A DNA stretch of 64,000 nt from Pseudomonas sp. LRP2-20 (GCF_024349685.1 NZ_AP025944.1:4904001-4968000), one strand, 5' to 3'; numbered from the stretch's first letter, positions 27,983-37,715 are shown. Notes: generated by a model from the sequence alone, not told the origin. Translations and numbers: made by a program.

Positions 27983-28246
27983 CTACCTCTCCTCACCAGC
28001 TTTGGTCATGCTGCTGGTGCAGTTGTCCACGACGCGCCTGAGCTGACGGGCGAAATTGCCAGGGTTCTTCGGGGTGCTCCAGACGCTGGTAATGCAAAAC
28101 TCCCCGCAACGGCAATCAGCATCATTCAAGGGGCAATACAGCTTTCCCCAACAATGCCCGCCGCCTACCACCACCGTCCATCCCTGTGACTCAGCGTGCC
28201 TCAAGGCCTGCTCGACCTCTTTCTTGGCATGACTGGGGCGTGACAT
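27983..28246 (-). CDS. HicA-like small protein with Cys cluster, putative toxin
   Basis: 87 residues starting MSRPSHAKKEVEQALRHAES. The layout helix, strand, GGGH turn (H31), strand (WGKLYCP), C-terminal helix (NFARQLRRVV) resembles the dsRBD-like HicA mRNA interferase, whose catalytic His sits in a G-x-H turn. Unlike ordinary HicA it carries six cysteines (C32, C38, C45, C47, C51, C76), possibly a metal site. First gene of a two-gene unit with the HTH partner; a perfect palindrome lies 33 bp upstream. Toxin function is inference. Confidence 0.6.
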   Translation of the reverse strand: MSRPSHAKKEVEQALRHAESQGWTVVVGGGHCWGKLYCPLNDADCRCGEFCITSVWSTPKNPGNFARQLRRVVDNCTSSMTKAGEER

Positions 28247-28278
28247 CAGCTTTCTCCAGTGTGGGCTTGTGAATAGCA

Positions 28279-28296
28279 GGTTGTCAAATGACAACC
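28279..28296. promoter_or_regulatory. Perfect palindrome, likely autoregulatory operator of the HicA-like/HTH pair
   Basis: GGTTGTCA-AA-TGACAACC has 8-bp perfect arms and a 2-bp centre. It is placed 33 bp upstream of the first gene's ATG, where TA operons are usually self-repressed. A related TTGACA half site follows at about 28304. Confidence 0.6.
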
Positions 28297-28424
28297 CACT
28301 GAATTGACAAACGATCACGCCACACTACAGAACCCTTCAGAGTCAAAACGGCTGCAGGTTGCTCTTAGGAATTTTCCCACAGGAATACAGGAGCGGTGCT
28401 TCAATGCACCCCATCGTGCTGTTG

Positions 28425-29639
28425 TCAGATCAACTTGTCCGCCTGCAACAACGTCTCCAGGCAATGCTCCTGCACCCCATAAAACGCCTTGAGCTGCCCG
28501 ATTTTCTCCAGCAATGCCGCGTTGTCGCCCACCTGCCGGCGCTTCACCGCAAGAATCATTTTGTTCTTGTTGGTGTGCTCCAGGGAGATGAACTCGAACA
28601 CCTTGGTCTCGTAACCACAGGCTTCCAGATACAACGCGCGCAGGCTGTCGGTGAGCATCTCGGCCTGCTGCCCCAGGTGCAGCCCGTATTGCAGCATCGG
28701 CTGCAGCAGCCCCGGGCTGTGCAGTTGCGGGCGGATCTGTTTGTGGCAGCACGGCGAGCACATGATGATCGCGGCGTTGCAGCGGATGCCGGTGTGGATG
28801 GCGTAGTCGGTGGCGATGTCGCAGGCGTGCAAGGCAATCATCACCTCGATGGCCTCGGGCACCACGCTGCGCACGTCGCCGCACTGGAATTCCAGGCCCG
28901 AATGCTCCAGGCGCTGGGCGGCGGCATTGCACAGGTCGACCATGTCCTGGCGCAGCTCCACCCCGGTCACCTGTGCCTCGCGGCTCAGGGTGTTGCGCAG
29001 GTAGTCATGCATGGCGAAGGTCAGGTAACCCTTGCCCGAACCAAAGTCCGCGACCCGCAGCGGCTGCTCGGCCGACACCGGGGCGTTGGCCAGGGCGTGG
29101 TCGAAGACTTCGATGAACTTGTTGATCTGCTTCCACTTGCGCGACATCGACGGGATCAGCGCGCCTTGGGCATCGGTCACGCCCAGGTCACGCAGAAATG
29201 GCCGCGACAGCGCCAGGTAGCGTTTCTTCTCGCGGTCATGGCCGCTGTTGGCAGCCGCCTCGCGTGGCGCCTGCGCGCCATGGCGCTGCAGCATCGGCTT
29301 GCCCTTCTTGCTGAAGGTCAGCTGCACTTCGCCATCGGCCTCGAACAGGTGGGCATTGCGAAAGCTCTCCGGCAGCAGCTCGGCAACCAGCGCCTGGGCC
29401 TGGTCCAGCGGCAGGTTGCGAGTGATGTCGCGGGTCTGGTGGCGGTAGACCAGCGACAGCTGGGCCTGGCCCTTCACCAGCAGCGGCTTGGCGATGATGC
29501 GCTGCAAGGTCTGGTCGGTACCGACATGGCGCGCCAGCACCAGCTTGACCAAGGTGTTGCCGTGCAGGGCGGCGCTCAGCAGGTCGAGGAACTGGGCGCG
29601 CGCATCCGGCGCGGTGGAAGCGGAAGTACTGGCGGACAT
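28425..29639 (-). CDS. Class I SAM-dependent methyltransferase (Methyltransf_32 type)
   Basis: 404 residues starting MSASTSASTAP; a longer in-frame start was rejected because it would run through a REP element. The C-terminal half has a Rossmann methyltransferase core with motif I VADFGSGKGYLTFA and the following acidic GVELRQ. A later CSPCCHKQI segment provides a Cys/His cluster. The N-terminal domain is not recognised. Close relatives are usually annotated only as methyltransferases, with RNA the likely substrate; substrate unknown. Monocistronic. Confidence 0.82.
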   Translation of the reverse strand: MSASTSASTAPDARAQFLDLLSAALHGNTLVKLVLARHVGTDQTLQRIIAKPLLVKGQAQLSLVYRHQTRDITRNLPLDQAQALVAELLPESFRNAHLFEADGEVQLTFSKKGKPMLQRHGAQAPREAAANSGHDREKKRYLALSRPFLRDLGVTDAQGALIPSMSRKWKQINKFIEVFDHALANAPVSAEQPLRVADFGSGKGYLTFAMHDYLRNTLSREAQVTGVELRQDMVDLCNAAAQRLEHSGLEFQCGDVRSVVPEAIEVMIALHACDIATDYAIHTGIRCNAAIIMCSPCCHKQIRPQLHSPGLLQPMLQYGLHLGQQAEMLTDSLRALYLEACGYETKVFEFISLEHTNKNKMILAVKRRQVGDNAALLEKIGQLKAFYGVQEHCLETLLQADKLI

Positions 29640-29692
29640 GGAGAAAAGCAGCCTTGGGTAGCGGAGCGCACATTCTACCGTGTGCCAAGGCC

Positions 29693-29782
29693 CCTGTGGG
29701 AGCGGGCTTGCCCCGCGAACAACGGCGAAGCCGGTGCCATCCACCGCAGTGCCTGCTTCGCGGGCCAAGCCCGCGCCCACAG
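29693..29782. repeat. REP pair
   Basis: Facing palindromes CCTGTGGGAGCGGGCTTGCC and GGGCCAAGCCCGCGCCCACAG flank a 40-bp centre, between the methyltransferase gene and the TPM gene. Confidence 0.85.
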
Positions 29783-29802
29783 AGACCGTAGCGCCTTCCG
29801 GT

Positions 29803-30420
29803 TCAGTCGAGAATCACCAGACGGTTAGGCAGTTCGTTGCGTGTGTGAGTGCGCGGCACGTGTTCGCACAGCAGCTCACCGCACGCCTCGATGCACTCGA
29901 CAAAGCCCTGCAAGGTCCGCCCTTGGCGCACCTGCTCGGTGAAACGCGCAACCATCGCTGCCCGGGCCTTGGCATCGAGATGTTGGTCGATGCCTTGGTC
30001 GACCAGGATTTCCACATGCCGCTCGGCCTCGGCGACAAAGATCAGCACCCCTGTGGCCCCCTCCGTGCCCTGCAGGTTCTGCTCGCGAAACTGCTGGCGC
30101 GCCAGGCTCGAAGCGCGCCAGCGGCGCAAGGCTGCAGGGATCAGCAGGGCTGCCAGGCGCGGGCTGCGCAGCAGCAGGCACAAGCCGATGAACAGCAGCA
30201 TGTTGGCGACCAGCAGCCCGCGCACACCTGGCCAGCCGAACAAGCCGTGCAGCAGGCCGGGCATGGCCAGCGCCAGCACTGCAGCCCACAACAGTGGCAG
30301 GTAAGCGTAGTCATCGGCGCGACGCGCCAGCACGGTCACCAGCTGCGCATCGGTGCGCCGTTCCACACGGGCAATGGCCTCGGCCACCTGGCGGTGTTCG
30401 TATTCGTTGAGGGAAGTCAT
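29803..30420 (-). CDS. TPM-domain membrane protein
   Basis: 205 residues starting MTSLNEYEHRQVAEAIARVE. The TPM (TLP18.3/Psb32/MOLO-1) fold is interrupted: its first part is at residues 1-45, two membrane helices lie at about 47-95, and its second part (GVLIFVAEAERHVEILVDQG) follows. Role unknown; TPM proteins act in membrane protein turnover or as acid phosphatases in some organisms. In other genomes such genes sit beside LemA and a second TPM gene, which are absent here. Confidence 0.75.
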   Translation of the reverse strand: MTSLNEYEHRQVAEAIARVERRTDAQLVTVLARRADDYAYLPLLWAAVLALAMPGLLHGLFGWPGVRGLLVANMLLFIGLCLLLRSPRLAALLIPAALRRWRASSLARQQFREQNLQGTEGATGVLIFVAEAERHVEILVDQGIDQHLDAKARAAMVARFTEQVRQGRTLQGFVECIEACGELLCEHVPRTHTRNELPNRLVILD

Positions 30421-30598
30421 GCCGTCGGTCTCTTCAGCGTTCTTATAGTTGTTGTCCCGGCATTCGGGGCTTCCTCCGCGGCCGACATATTCAGGCATAA
30501 TCCGCCGCTGGATGAATTACCGGCGAATCGTACAACAATAGCCGCCTGAAAACTTCGGCCACGCACGTATCACCATGGATACGGCAAGGGCCTCGACA

Positions 30599-32899
30599 AT
30601 GGAATTGATGATGAAACTGTCTTTGCTGGGCCTGGCCATGGGCCTTGCCAGCCAGGCGGCCCTTGCCGCCCCTACCGCCCCGCCCTTGCAGGACAAGCAG
30701 GCGTTCATCGACCATCTGATCAGCCAGATGACTGAAGCCGAGAAGATCGGCCAGTTGCGCCTGATCAGCATCGGCCCGGAAATGCCCCGCGACAAGATCC
30801 GCGAAGAAATCGCCGCCGGGCGCATCGGCGGCACCTTCAACTCGCGCACCGCTCCCGAGAACCGGCCGATGCAGGACGCTGCCATGCGCAGCCGCCTGAA
30901 GATCCCGATGTTCTTCGCCTACGACACCATCCACGGCGAACGCACCATCTTCCCGATCGGCCTGGGCCTGGCTGCCAGCTGGGACATGGACGCCATCGCC
31001 AAGGTCGGCCGCACCTCGGCCATCGAAGCGTCGGCCGACGCCCTGGACATGACCTTCGCGCCAATGGTCGACATCGCCCGCGACCCACGCTGGGGCCGCA
31101 CCAGTGAAGGCTTCGGCGAAGACACCTACCTGACCTCGAAGATCGGCCAGGTGATGGTCCGCTCGTTCCAGGGCAGCAGCCCGGCAAACCCCGACAGCAT
31201 CATGGCCATCGTCAAGCACTTCGCCCTGTACGGCGCAGTCGAGGGCGGGCGCGACTACAACACGGTCGATATGAGCCTGCCGAAGATGTACAACGACTAC
31301 CTGCCGCCCTACCGTGCTGCGCTCGACGCAGGTGCCGGCGGGGTGATGGTGGCGCTCAACTCGATCAACGGCGTGCCGGCCACCTCCAACACCTGGCTGA
31401 TGAACGACCTGCTGCGCAAGCAGTGGGGCTTCAAGGGCGTCACCATCAGTGACCACGGCGCCATCCAGGAACTGATCCGCCACGGTGTCGCCCGCGACGG
31501 CCGTGAAGCCGCCAAGCTGGCGATCAAGGCCGGCATCGACATGAGCATGAACGACACCCTGTACGGCGAAGAGCTGCCAGGGCTGCTGAAGTCCGGCGAG
31601 GTGACCGAGCACGAGCTTGACCAGGCCGTGCGCGAGGTGCTCGGCGCCAAGTACGACATGGGCCTGTTCAAGGACCCGTACGTGCGCATCGGCAAGGCCG
31701 AAACCGACCTGAAAGACTACTACGCCGACAACCGCCTGCACCGCGACGCGGCCCGCGACGTGGCGCGCCGCAGCCTGGTACTGCTGGAAAACCGCAACCA
31801 GACCCTGCCGCTGAAAAAGGCCGGCACCATCGCCCTGGTCGGCCCGCTGGCCGATGCCCCGATCGACATGATGGGCAGCTGGGCTGCAGACGGCAAGCCG
31901 ATGCATTCGGTTACCGTGCGCGAGGGCCTGCGCCGCGCTGTCGAGGGCAAGGCCAAGCTGGTGTACGCCAAGGGCTCCAACGTCACGGGCGACAAGGCGA
32001 TCCTCGATTACCTGAACTTCCTCAACTTCGATGCCCCGGAAATCGTCGATGACCCACGCCCTGCGGCGGTGTTGATCGATGAAGCGGTCAAAGCCGCCAA
32101 GCAGTCCGATGTGGTGGTGGCTGTGGTCGGCGAGTCGCGTGGCATGTCCCACGAGTCGTCGAGCCGCACCACCCTGGAAATCCCGGCCAGCCAGCGCGAG
32201 CTGATCAAGGCCCTGAAGGCAACCGGCAAGCCGCTGGTGCTGGTCCTGATGAACGGCCGCCCACTGTCGATCAGCTGGGAGCGTGAGCAAGCCGACGCCA
32301 TCCTCGAAACCTGGTTCTCCGGCACCGAAGGCGGCAACGCCATCGCCGACGTGCTGTTTGGCGACTACAACCCATCGGGCAAGCTGGCCATCACCTTCCC
32401 GCGCTCGGTCGGGCAGATCCCGATGTACTACAACCACACACGCATCGGCCGGCCGTACACCCCAGGCAAGCCGGGCAACTACACCTCGCAGTACTTCGAA
32501 GAACCCAACGGCCCGCTGTACCCGTTCGGCTATGGCCTGAGCTACAGCAGCTTCGAGCTGTCGGGCCTGACCCTGTCGAACAAGGACCTCAAGCGTGGCG
32601 ACACCCTGGAGGCCAAGGTGACGGTGAAGAACACCGGCAAGCTCGACGGCGAGACGGTGGTGCAGCTGTACCTGCAGGATGTGTCGGCGTCGATGAGCCG
32701 CCCGGTCAAGGAGCTGAAAAACTTCCAGAAACTGATGCTCAAGGCCGGTGAGTCGCGGACCTTGACCTTCCGCATCAGCGAGGACGACCTTAAGTTCTAC
32801 AATGGCCAGTTGCAGCGGGTGGCCGAGCCTGGTGAGTTCAATGTCCAGGTCGGGCTGGATTCCGAGGCTGTGCAGCAGAAGAGCTTCGAACTGCTGTAA
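30599..32899 (+). CDS. bglX: Periplasmic beta-glucosidase BglX (GH3)
   Basis: Hydrolyses beta-glucosides in the periplasm. The start is placed at the ATG at 30599, preceded by AAGGG, giving MELMMKLSLLGLAMGLASQA with a signal peptide; ATGs at 30575 and 30611 are alternatives. The GH3 N-terminal barrel contains the KHFALYGAVEGGRDY region and the nucleophile Asp in VTISDHGAI. The C-terminal alpha/beta sandwich (VVVAVVGESRGMSHESSSR) and a fibronectin-III-like domain (about the last 80 residues) follow. Monocistronic. Confidence 0.93.
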   Translation: MELMMKLSLLGLAMGLASQAALAAPTAPPLQDKQAFIDHLISQMTEAEKIGQLRLISIGPEMPRDKIREEIAAGRIGGTFNSRTAPENRPMQDAAMRSRLKIPMFFAYDTIHGERTIFPIGLGLAASWDMDAIAKVGRTSAIEASADALDMTFAPMVDIARDPRWGRTSEGFGEDTYLTSKIGQVMVRSFQGSSPANPDSIMAIVKHFALYGAVEGGRDYNTVDMSLPKMYNDYLPPYRAALDAGAGGVMVALNSINGVPATSNTWLMNDLLRKQWGFKGVTISDHGAIQELIRHGVARDGREAAKLAIKAGIDMSMNDTLYGEELPGLLKSGEVTEHELDQAVREVLGAKYDMGLFKDPYVRIGKAETDLKDYYADNRLHRDAARDVARRSLVLLENRNQTLPLKKAGTIALVGPLADAPIDMMGSWAADGKPMHSVTVREGLRRAVEGKAKLVYAKGSNVTGDKAILDYLNFLNFDAPEIVDDPRPAAVLIDEAVKAAKQSDVVVAVVGESRGMSHESSSRTTLEIPASQRELIKALKATGKPLVLVLMNGRPLSISWEREQADAILETWFSGTEGGNAIADVLFGDYNPSGKLAITFPRSVGQIPMYYNHTRIGRPYTPGKPGNYTSQYFEEPNGPLYPFGYGLSYSSFELSGLTLSNKDLKRGDTLEAKVTVKNTGKLDGETVVQLYLQDVSASMSRPVKELKNFQKLMLKAGESRTLTFRISEDDLKFYNGQLQRVAEPGEFNVQVGLDSEAVQQKSFELL

Positions 32900-32918
32900 C
32901 TGATTGGTCGCCAGCGCT

Positions 32919-33003
32919 GGCCCTTTCGCGGGACAAGCCCGCTCCCATCAAATCTGACTGTGTGCAGAACACGGGTGGGAGCGGGCTTGCCCGCGAAAGG
33001 GCC
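32919..33003. repeat. REP pair
   Basis: Facing palindromes GGCCCTTTCGCGGGACAAGC and its near-complement ending CGCGAAAGGGCC lie between bglX and the sensor kinase gene. Confidence 0.85.
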
Positions 33004-33035
33004 GGACCCGATATTCCTTCAGTTGGATCCGCCCC

Positions 33036-34793
33036 ATGCCCTATTCCTTTCGCGCCCTGCGTTTGGGGGTGATCACTCTGCTGATCGTGCTCGGCACCGT
33101 TCTCAGCGCCGGCTGGGCCATGCACCAGGCCAAACGCCAGGCAATGGAAGACGACGCCCTGCGCGCCAGCCAGCAGCTGGTGCTGTACGCCAATGCCCTG
33201 CACACCCTGATCGATCGCTACCGCGCCCTGCCCGCCGTGCTGGCCCTGGACCCGGAGCTGATCGACGCCCTGCGCGGCCCGGTCAGCGAGCCGGTGCAGC
33301 ACGCGCTCAACCTCAAGCTCGAACGCATCAACGGCGCCGCCAACTCCTCGACCCTGGAGTTGCTCGACCGCACCGGGCTGGCCGTAGCCGCCAGCAACTG
33401 GCGCCTGCCGACCACCTACGTAGGCTCCAACTACGGCTTTCGCCCCTACTTCAAACAGACCCGCAGCCAGGGTAGCGGCCGCTTCTATGCGGTGGGCGTG
33501 ACCAGTGGCGTGCCAGGCTACTTCCTGTCCAGTGCAGTCAGCGACGAACAGGGGCGCTTCCTCGGCGCCATGGTGGTCAAGCTGGAATTCCCCGAGCTTG
33601 AGCGCGAATGGCGCCAGGGCAGCGACATCCTGCTGGTCAGTGACGCCCGCGGCATTACCTTCATCGCCAACCAGGACGGCTGGCGCTACCGCGAACTCAA
33701 ACCGCTCAGCGGCGCCGACCGCGCCGAGCTTGGCGAAACTCGCCAATACGACAAACAGCCGCTGGTGCCGCTTCAGCACCAGGTACTTACCCGCTTCGCC
33801 AGCAACAGTTACCTGAGCCGCGTGCAGGGCCCCGACGGCCCCGCCGAATACCTCTGGGAAAGCCTGCCGCTGGAAGGCGAGGACTGGACCTTGCACCTGC
33901 TGCGCAAGCCGCAGGTCGAAGCCGCTGGCCGCAACGCGGCACTGGGCGCCGCCGCTGTGTGGTTGAGCCTGGTGTTCGCCGCGCTGTTCGTCAGCCAGCG
34001 CCTGCGCCTGGCCCGCCTGCGCCAGCGCAGCCGCGAAGAGCTCAAGCGCCAGGTCGAGGAACGCACCCGCGAGCTGCGCACCGCCCAGGAAGGCCTGGTG
34101 CAGTCAGCCAAGCTGGCGGCGCTGGGGCAGATGTCGGCGGCCATGGCCCACGAAATCAACCAGCCGCTGACCACCCAGCGCATGCAGCTGGAAACCCTGC
34201 GCCTGCTGCTCGACCACGGCCGCTACGACGACGCACGCAAGGCCCTCGAACCGCTGGAGCAGATGCTCACGCGCATGGCCGCGCTGACCAGCCACCTGAA
34301 GACCTTCGCCCGCAACAGCCCGGTCGGCTTGCGCGAGCGCCTCGACCTGGCCACCGTGGTCGACCAGGCCCTGCACCTGCTGGACACCCGCATTCGCAGC
34401 GAGGAAGTCGAGGTGGCCCTGTACCTGGCCCGCCCAGCCTGGGTTCGGGGCGATGCGATTCGCCTCGAACAGGTACTGATCAACCTGCTGCGCAACGCCC
34501 TCGACGCCATGGCCGACAAAAGCTACAAGCGCCTGGAGGTCCGCATCGAACCTGAGCACGAGCAGTGGCGCCTGAGCGTGCTGGATTCCGGCGGCGGTAT
34601 TGCCGAATCGGACCTGGCGAAAGTCTTCGACCCGTTTTTCACCACCAAGCCGGTGGGCGAAGGCCTGGGCCTGGGCCTGGCGATTTCCTATGGCATCATC
34701 GTCGAAGCCGGCGGCCAGTTGCACGCCGAGAACCTGCCGGGTGGTGCCCGCCTGAGCCTGACCCTGCCCCGTGACCTGGAGCCTGTATGTTGA
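33036..34793 (+). CDS. DctB/MifS-type sensor histidine kinase
   Basis: Inner-membrane kinase of the C4/C5-dicarboxylate sensing family. It has 585 residues. Two membrane segments (about 8-28 and 300-322) flank a periplasmic dCache sensor with the family motif [17 protein letters not shown] coiled linker, then the H box ([19 protein letters not shown]), N box ([12 protein letters not shown]), G1 (DSGGGI) and G2 ([14 protein letters not shown]) follow. Its stop overlaps the start of the response regulator by 7 bp. Located directly before a kgtP gene, it more likely senses alpha-ketoglutarate (as MifS) than C4 acids; this is inference. Confidence 0.88.
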   Translation: MPYSFRALRLGVITLLIVLGTVLSAGWAMHQAKRQAMEDDALRASQQLVLYANALHTLIDRYRALPAVLALDPELIDALRGPVSEPVQHALNLKLERINGAANSSTLELLDRTGLAVAASNWRLPTTYVGSNYGFRPYFKQTRSQGSGRFYAVGVTSGVPGYFLSSAVSDEQGRFLGAMVVKLEFPELEREWRQGSDILLVSDARGITFIANQDGWRYRELKPLSGADRAELGETRQYDKQPLVPLQHQVLTRFASNSYLSRVQGPDGPAEYLWESLPLEGEDWTLHLLRKPQVEAAGRNAALGAAAVWLSLVFAALFVSQRLRLARLRQRSREELKRQVEERTRELRTAQEGLVQSAKLAALGQMSAAMAHEINQPLTTQRMQLETLRLLLDHGRYDDARKALEPLEQMLTRMAALTSHLKTFARNSPVGLRERLDLATVVDQALHLLDTRIRSEEVEVALYLARPAWVRGDAIRLEQVLINLLRNALDAMADKSYKRLEVRIEPEHEQWRLSVLDSGGGIAESDLAKVFDPFFTTKPVGEGLGLGLAISYGIIVEAGGQLHAENLPGGARLSLTLPRDLEPVC

Positions 34794-36121
34794 ATTCGGT
34801 GATCGTCGTCGATGATGAAGCCAGCATCCGCACTGCAGTCGAGCAGTGGCTGAGCCTGTCGGGCTTCAGCGTGCAGCTGTTCGCTCGCGCCGAAGACTGC
34901 CTGGCCCAGCTGCCCACGCACTTTGCCGGGGTGATCATCAGCGACGTCCGCATGCCGGGCATGGGTGGCCTGCAACTGCTCGGACGCCTGCAGGCGGATG
35001 ACCCGGACCTGCCGGTGATCCTGCTGACCGGCCATGGCGATGTGCCAATGGCGGTCGAAGCGATGCGCAACGGCGCCTACGATTTCCTCGAAAAGCCCTT
35101 CACCCCTCAGCACTTGCTGGGCAGCCTGCGCCGCGCCCTGGAGAAACGCCAGCTGGTCCTGGAGAACCGCCGCCTGCATGAACAGGCCGACCTCAAGTCG
35201 CGCCTGGAAGCAACCCTGCTGGGTATGTCGCAAGGCCTGCAGCAGCTACGCCGGCAGGTGCTCGACCTGGCCAACCTGCCGGTCAATGTGCTGATCCGCG
35301 GCGAAACCGGTAGCGGCAAGGAGCGCGTGGCGCGCTGCCTGCACGACTTCGGACCGCGTGCCGACAAACCGTTCGTCGCGCTCAACTGCGCGGCCATTCC
35401 CGAATCGCTGTTCGAAGCCGAACTGTTTGGTCACGAAAGCGGTGCATTCACCGGCGCCCAGGGCAAACGCATAGGCAAACTGGAATACGCCAACGGCGGT
35501 ACCGTGTTCCTCGATGAAATCGAGAGCATGCCGCTGGCCCAGCAGGCCAAGCTGTTGCGGGTGATCCAGGAGCAGAAGCTGGAGCGGTTGGGGGCCAACC
35601 AGAGCATCAGCGTCGACCTGCGAATCGTTGCCGCAACCAAGCCTGACTTGCTCGAAGAGGCACGCGCCGGGCGTTTTCGCGAAGACCTGGCCTATCGCCT
35701 GAACGTGGCGGAACTGCGCCTGGCGCCGTTGCGTGAGCGGCGTGAGGATATCCCGCTGCTGTTCGAGCACTTTGCCCGGGCGACGGCCGAGAAGCTTGGA
35801 CGCCAGACGCCGGCATTGTCGGGCGCGCAGCTGGCGCAATTGCTCACCCATGACTGGCCGGGCAACGTGCGTGAGCTGGCCAATGCGGCGGAGCGCCATG
35901 CGTTGGGGCTGGGCTCACCGAACATCGAGGCGGTGCCCGCAGGGCAATCGCTGGTCGAGCAGATCGAGGCCTTCGAGGCCCAGTGCCTGCGAGCGGCGCT
36001 GCGTCAGCATGGCGGGGAGATCAAGGCGGTGATGGAGGCCTTGCAGCTGCCTCGGCGAACGTTGAACGAGAAGATGCAACGGCATGGTTTGGTGCGTGAA
36101 GACTTTATCGCGCGGCAGTAG
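34787..36121 (+). CDS. DctD/MifR-type sigma-54 response regulator
   Basis: NtrC-family activator of 444 residues. The receiver has phospho-Asp D53 (ISDVRMPGMGG). The AAA+ domain has Walker A GETGSGKE, the sigma-54 contact loop GAFTGA (FGHESGAFTGAQG) and Walker B GTVFLDEIES. The C-terminal Fis-type HTH reads GEIKAVMEALQLPRRTLNEK. Translationally coupled to the kinase. A matching -24/-12 promoter precedes kgtP downstream. Confidence 0.92.
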   Translation: MLNSVIVVDDEASIRTAVEQWLSLSGFSVQLFARAEDCLAQLPTHFAGVIISDVRMPGMGGLQLLGRLQADDPDLPVILLTGHGDVPMAVEAMRNGAYDFLEKPFTPQHLLGSLRRALEKRQLVLENRRLHEQADLKSRLEATLLGMSQGLQQLRRQVLDLANLPVNVLIRGETGSGKERVARCLHDFGPRADKPFVALNCAAIPESLFEAELFGHESGAFTGAQGKRIGKLEYANGGTVFLDEIESMPLAQQAKLLRVIQEQKLERLGANQSISVDLRIVAATKPDLLEEARAGRFREDLAYRLNVAELRLAPLRERREDIPLLFEHFARATAEKLGRQTPALSGAQLAQLLTHDWPGNVRELANAAERHALGLGSPNIEAVPAGQSLVEQIEAFEAQCLRAALRQHGGEIKAVMEALQLPRRTLNEKMQRHGLVREDFIARQ

Positions 36122-36197
36122 GCGGAAATCCGCTTATCGCCTGACATCAATAGGCAAATATCCGCTCATTTCCAGACCATCCCGGGGCTGCTTTGCA

Positions 36198-36230
36198 GCC
36201 CTTCGCGGGCAAGCCCGCTCCCACAGAGGG
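36198..36230. repeat. Single REP unit
   Basis: One palindrome (CTTCGCGGGCAAGCCCGCTCCCACAG class) in the response-regulator/kgtP spacer, unpaired. Confidence 0.8.
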
Positions 36231-36301
36231 AGCTGCTGGCTCAAGCAGCATGCGGCCCCTGTGCCCGCGAACGCCCCCATTTGGATCGTTGCGCACCCAT
36301 T

Positions 36302-36317
36302 TGGCACACCTTCTGCA
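36302..36317 (+). promoter_or_regulatory. Sigma-54 promoter of kgtP
   Basis: TGGCAC-ACCTTC-TGCA fits the -24/-12 consensus with correct GG-GC spacing. It lies 60 bp upstream of the kgtP start and immediately downstream of a sigma-54 activator gene. Confidence 0.8.
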
Positions 36318-36376
36318 ACTGCCCTGGCAAGCTGCGCTTCGGCGCGCTCCACAAAAACAACGAGAAGGTATCCCTG

Positions 36377-37696
36377 ATGGATAACGCCACCTCCCTGCCA
36401 GCCGGGGCGGCCGTCGCGCCCGCCGCTGAAAAAACCACCACCAGCCGCCTCAAGTCGATCTTCAGTGGTTCCATCGGCAATATGGTCGAATGGTACGACT
36501 GGTACGTCTACGCCGCATTCTCGCTGTACTTCGCCAAGGCCTTCTTCCCCGCTGGCGACTCCACCGCACAACTGCTCAATACCGCCGCAATCTTCGCCGT
36601 GGGCTTCCTGATGCGCCCGATCGGTGGCTGGCTGATGGGCCTGTATGCCGATCGCAAGGGTCGCAAAGCCGCCCTGATGGCTTCGGTGCTGCTGATGTGC
36701 GCCGGCTCCCTGGTGATCGCCCTGACCCCGGGCTATGAAACCATCGGCGTCGCGGCGCCGGTCCTGCTGGTCGTCGCACGCCTGATGCAGGGCCTGTCGG
36801 TGGGCGGCGAATACGGTACCTCGGCCACCTACCTGAGCGAGATGGCCAGCAAGGACCGCCGTGGCTTCTTCTCAAGCTTCCAGTACGTGACGCTGATCTC
36901 CGGCCAGCTCATCGCCCTGGCGGTGCTGATCATCCTGCAACAGACCCTGACCACCGAGCAGCTGTATGCCTGGGGCTGGCGCGTACCCTTCGTGATCGGC
37001 GCGCTGTGCGCGGTGGTTGCGCTTTACCTGCGCCGCGGCATGGAAGAAACCGCCTCCTTCACCAAGAAGGAAAAGGCCAAGGAAAGCCTGATGCGCACGC
37101 TCATGCGCCACCCTAAAGAGCTGATGACCGTGGTTGGCCTGACCATGGGCGGCACCCTGGCCTTCTACACCTACACCACTTACATGCAGAAGTACCTGGT
37201 CAACACCGTGGGCATGAGCATCAGTGATTCGACCACCATCTCGGCGGCCACGCTGTTCCTGTTCATGTGCCTGCAGCCGGTGATCGGTGGCCTGTCCGAC
37301 AAGATCGGCCGTCGCCCGATCCTGATCGCCTTCGGCGTACTCGGCACCCTGTTCACCGTGCCGATCCTCAGCACCCTGCACACCATTCAGACCTGGTGGG
37401 GCGCGTTCTTCCTGATCATGGCAGCGCTGATCATCGTCAGCGGCTACACCTCGATCAACGCGGTGGTGAAGGCCGAGCTGTTCCCTACCGAAATCCGCGC
37501 CCTGGGCGTCGGCCTGCCATACGCGCTGACCGTGTCGATCTTCGGCGGCACCGCCGAGTACGTGGCCCTGTGGTTCAAGAGCGCTGGCATGGAAAGCGGC
37601 TTCTACTGGTACGTCACGGCATGCATCGCCTGCTCGCTGCTGGTGTACGCGACCATGAAGGACACCAAGCAGCATTCGCGGATTACTACTGACTGA
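36377..37696 (+). CDS. kgtP: KgtP-type alpha-ketoglutarate/dicarboxylate MFS symporter
   Basis: Proton-coupled metabolite:H+ symporter family (MHS). The 439-residue protein has about 12 membrane segments and family motifs [40 protein letters not shown] and GEYGTSATYLSEMA. The start MDNATSLPAG follows an AGAAGG-like site (upstream reading lacks support). Preceded by a sigma-54 promoter and the DctBD-like pair, and followed by a strong terminator. Substrate assigned by similarity and context. Confidence 0.88.
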   Translation: MDNATSLPAGAAVAPAAEKTTTSRLKSIFSGSIGNMVEWYDWYVYAAFSLYFAKAFFPAGDSTAQLLNTAAIFAVGFLMRPIGGWLMGLYADRKGRKAALMASVLLMCAGSLVIALTPGYETIGVAAPVLLVVARLMQGLSVGGEYGTSATYLSEMASKDRRGFFSSFQYVTLISGQLIALAVLIILQQTLTTEQLYAWGWRVPFVIGALCAVVALYLRRGMEETASFTKKEKAKESLMRTLMRHPKELMTVVGLTMGGTLAFYTYTTYMQKYLVNTVGMSISDSTTISAATLFLFMCLQPVIGGLSDKIGRRPILIAFGVLGTLFTVPILSTLHTIQTWWGAFFLIMAALIIVSGYTSINAVVKAELFPTEIRALGVGLPYALTVSIFGGTAEYVALWFKSAGMESGFYWYVTACIACSLLVYATMKDTKQHSRITTD

Positions 37697-37715
37697 CAGT
37701 ATTCAGCGATTGAGA

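Noticed and set aside
30491..32437. A 648-codon reverse frame opposite bglX
   Set aside because: Shadow of bglX; typical His/Gln/Gly-rich composition.
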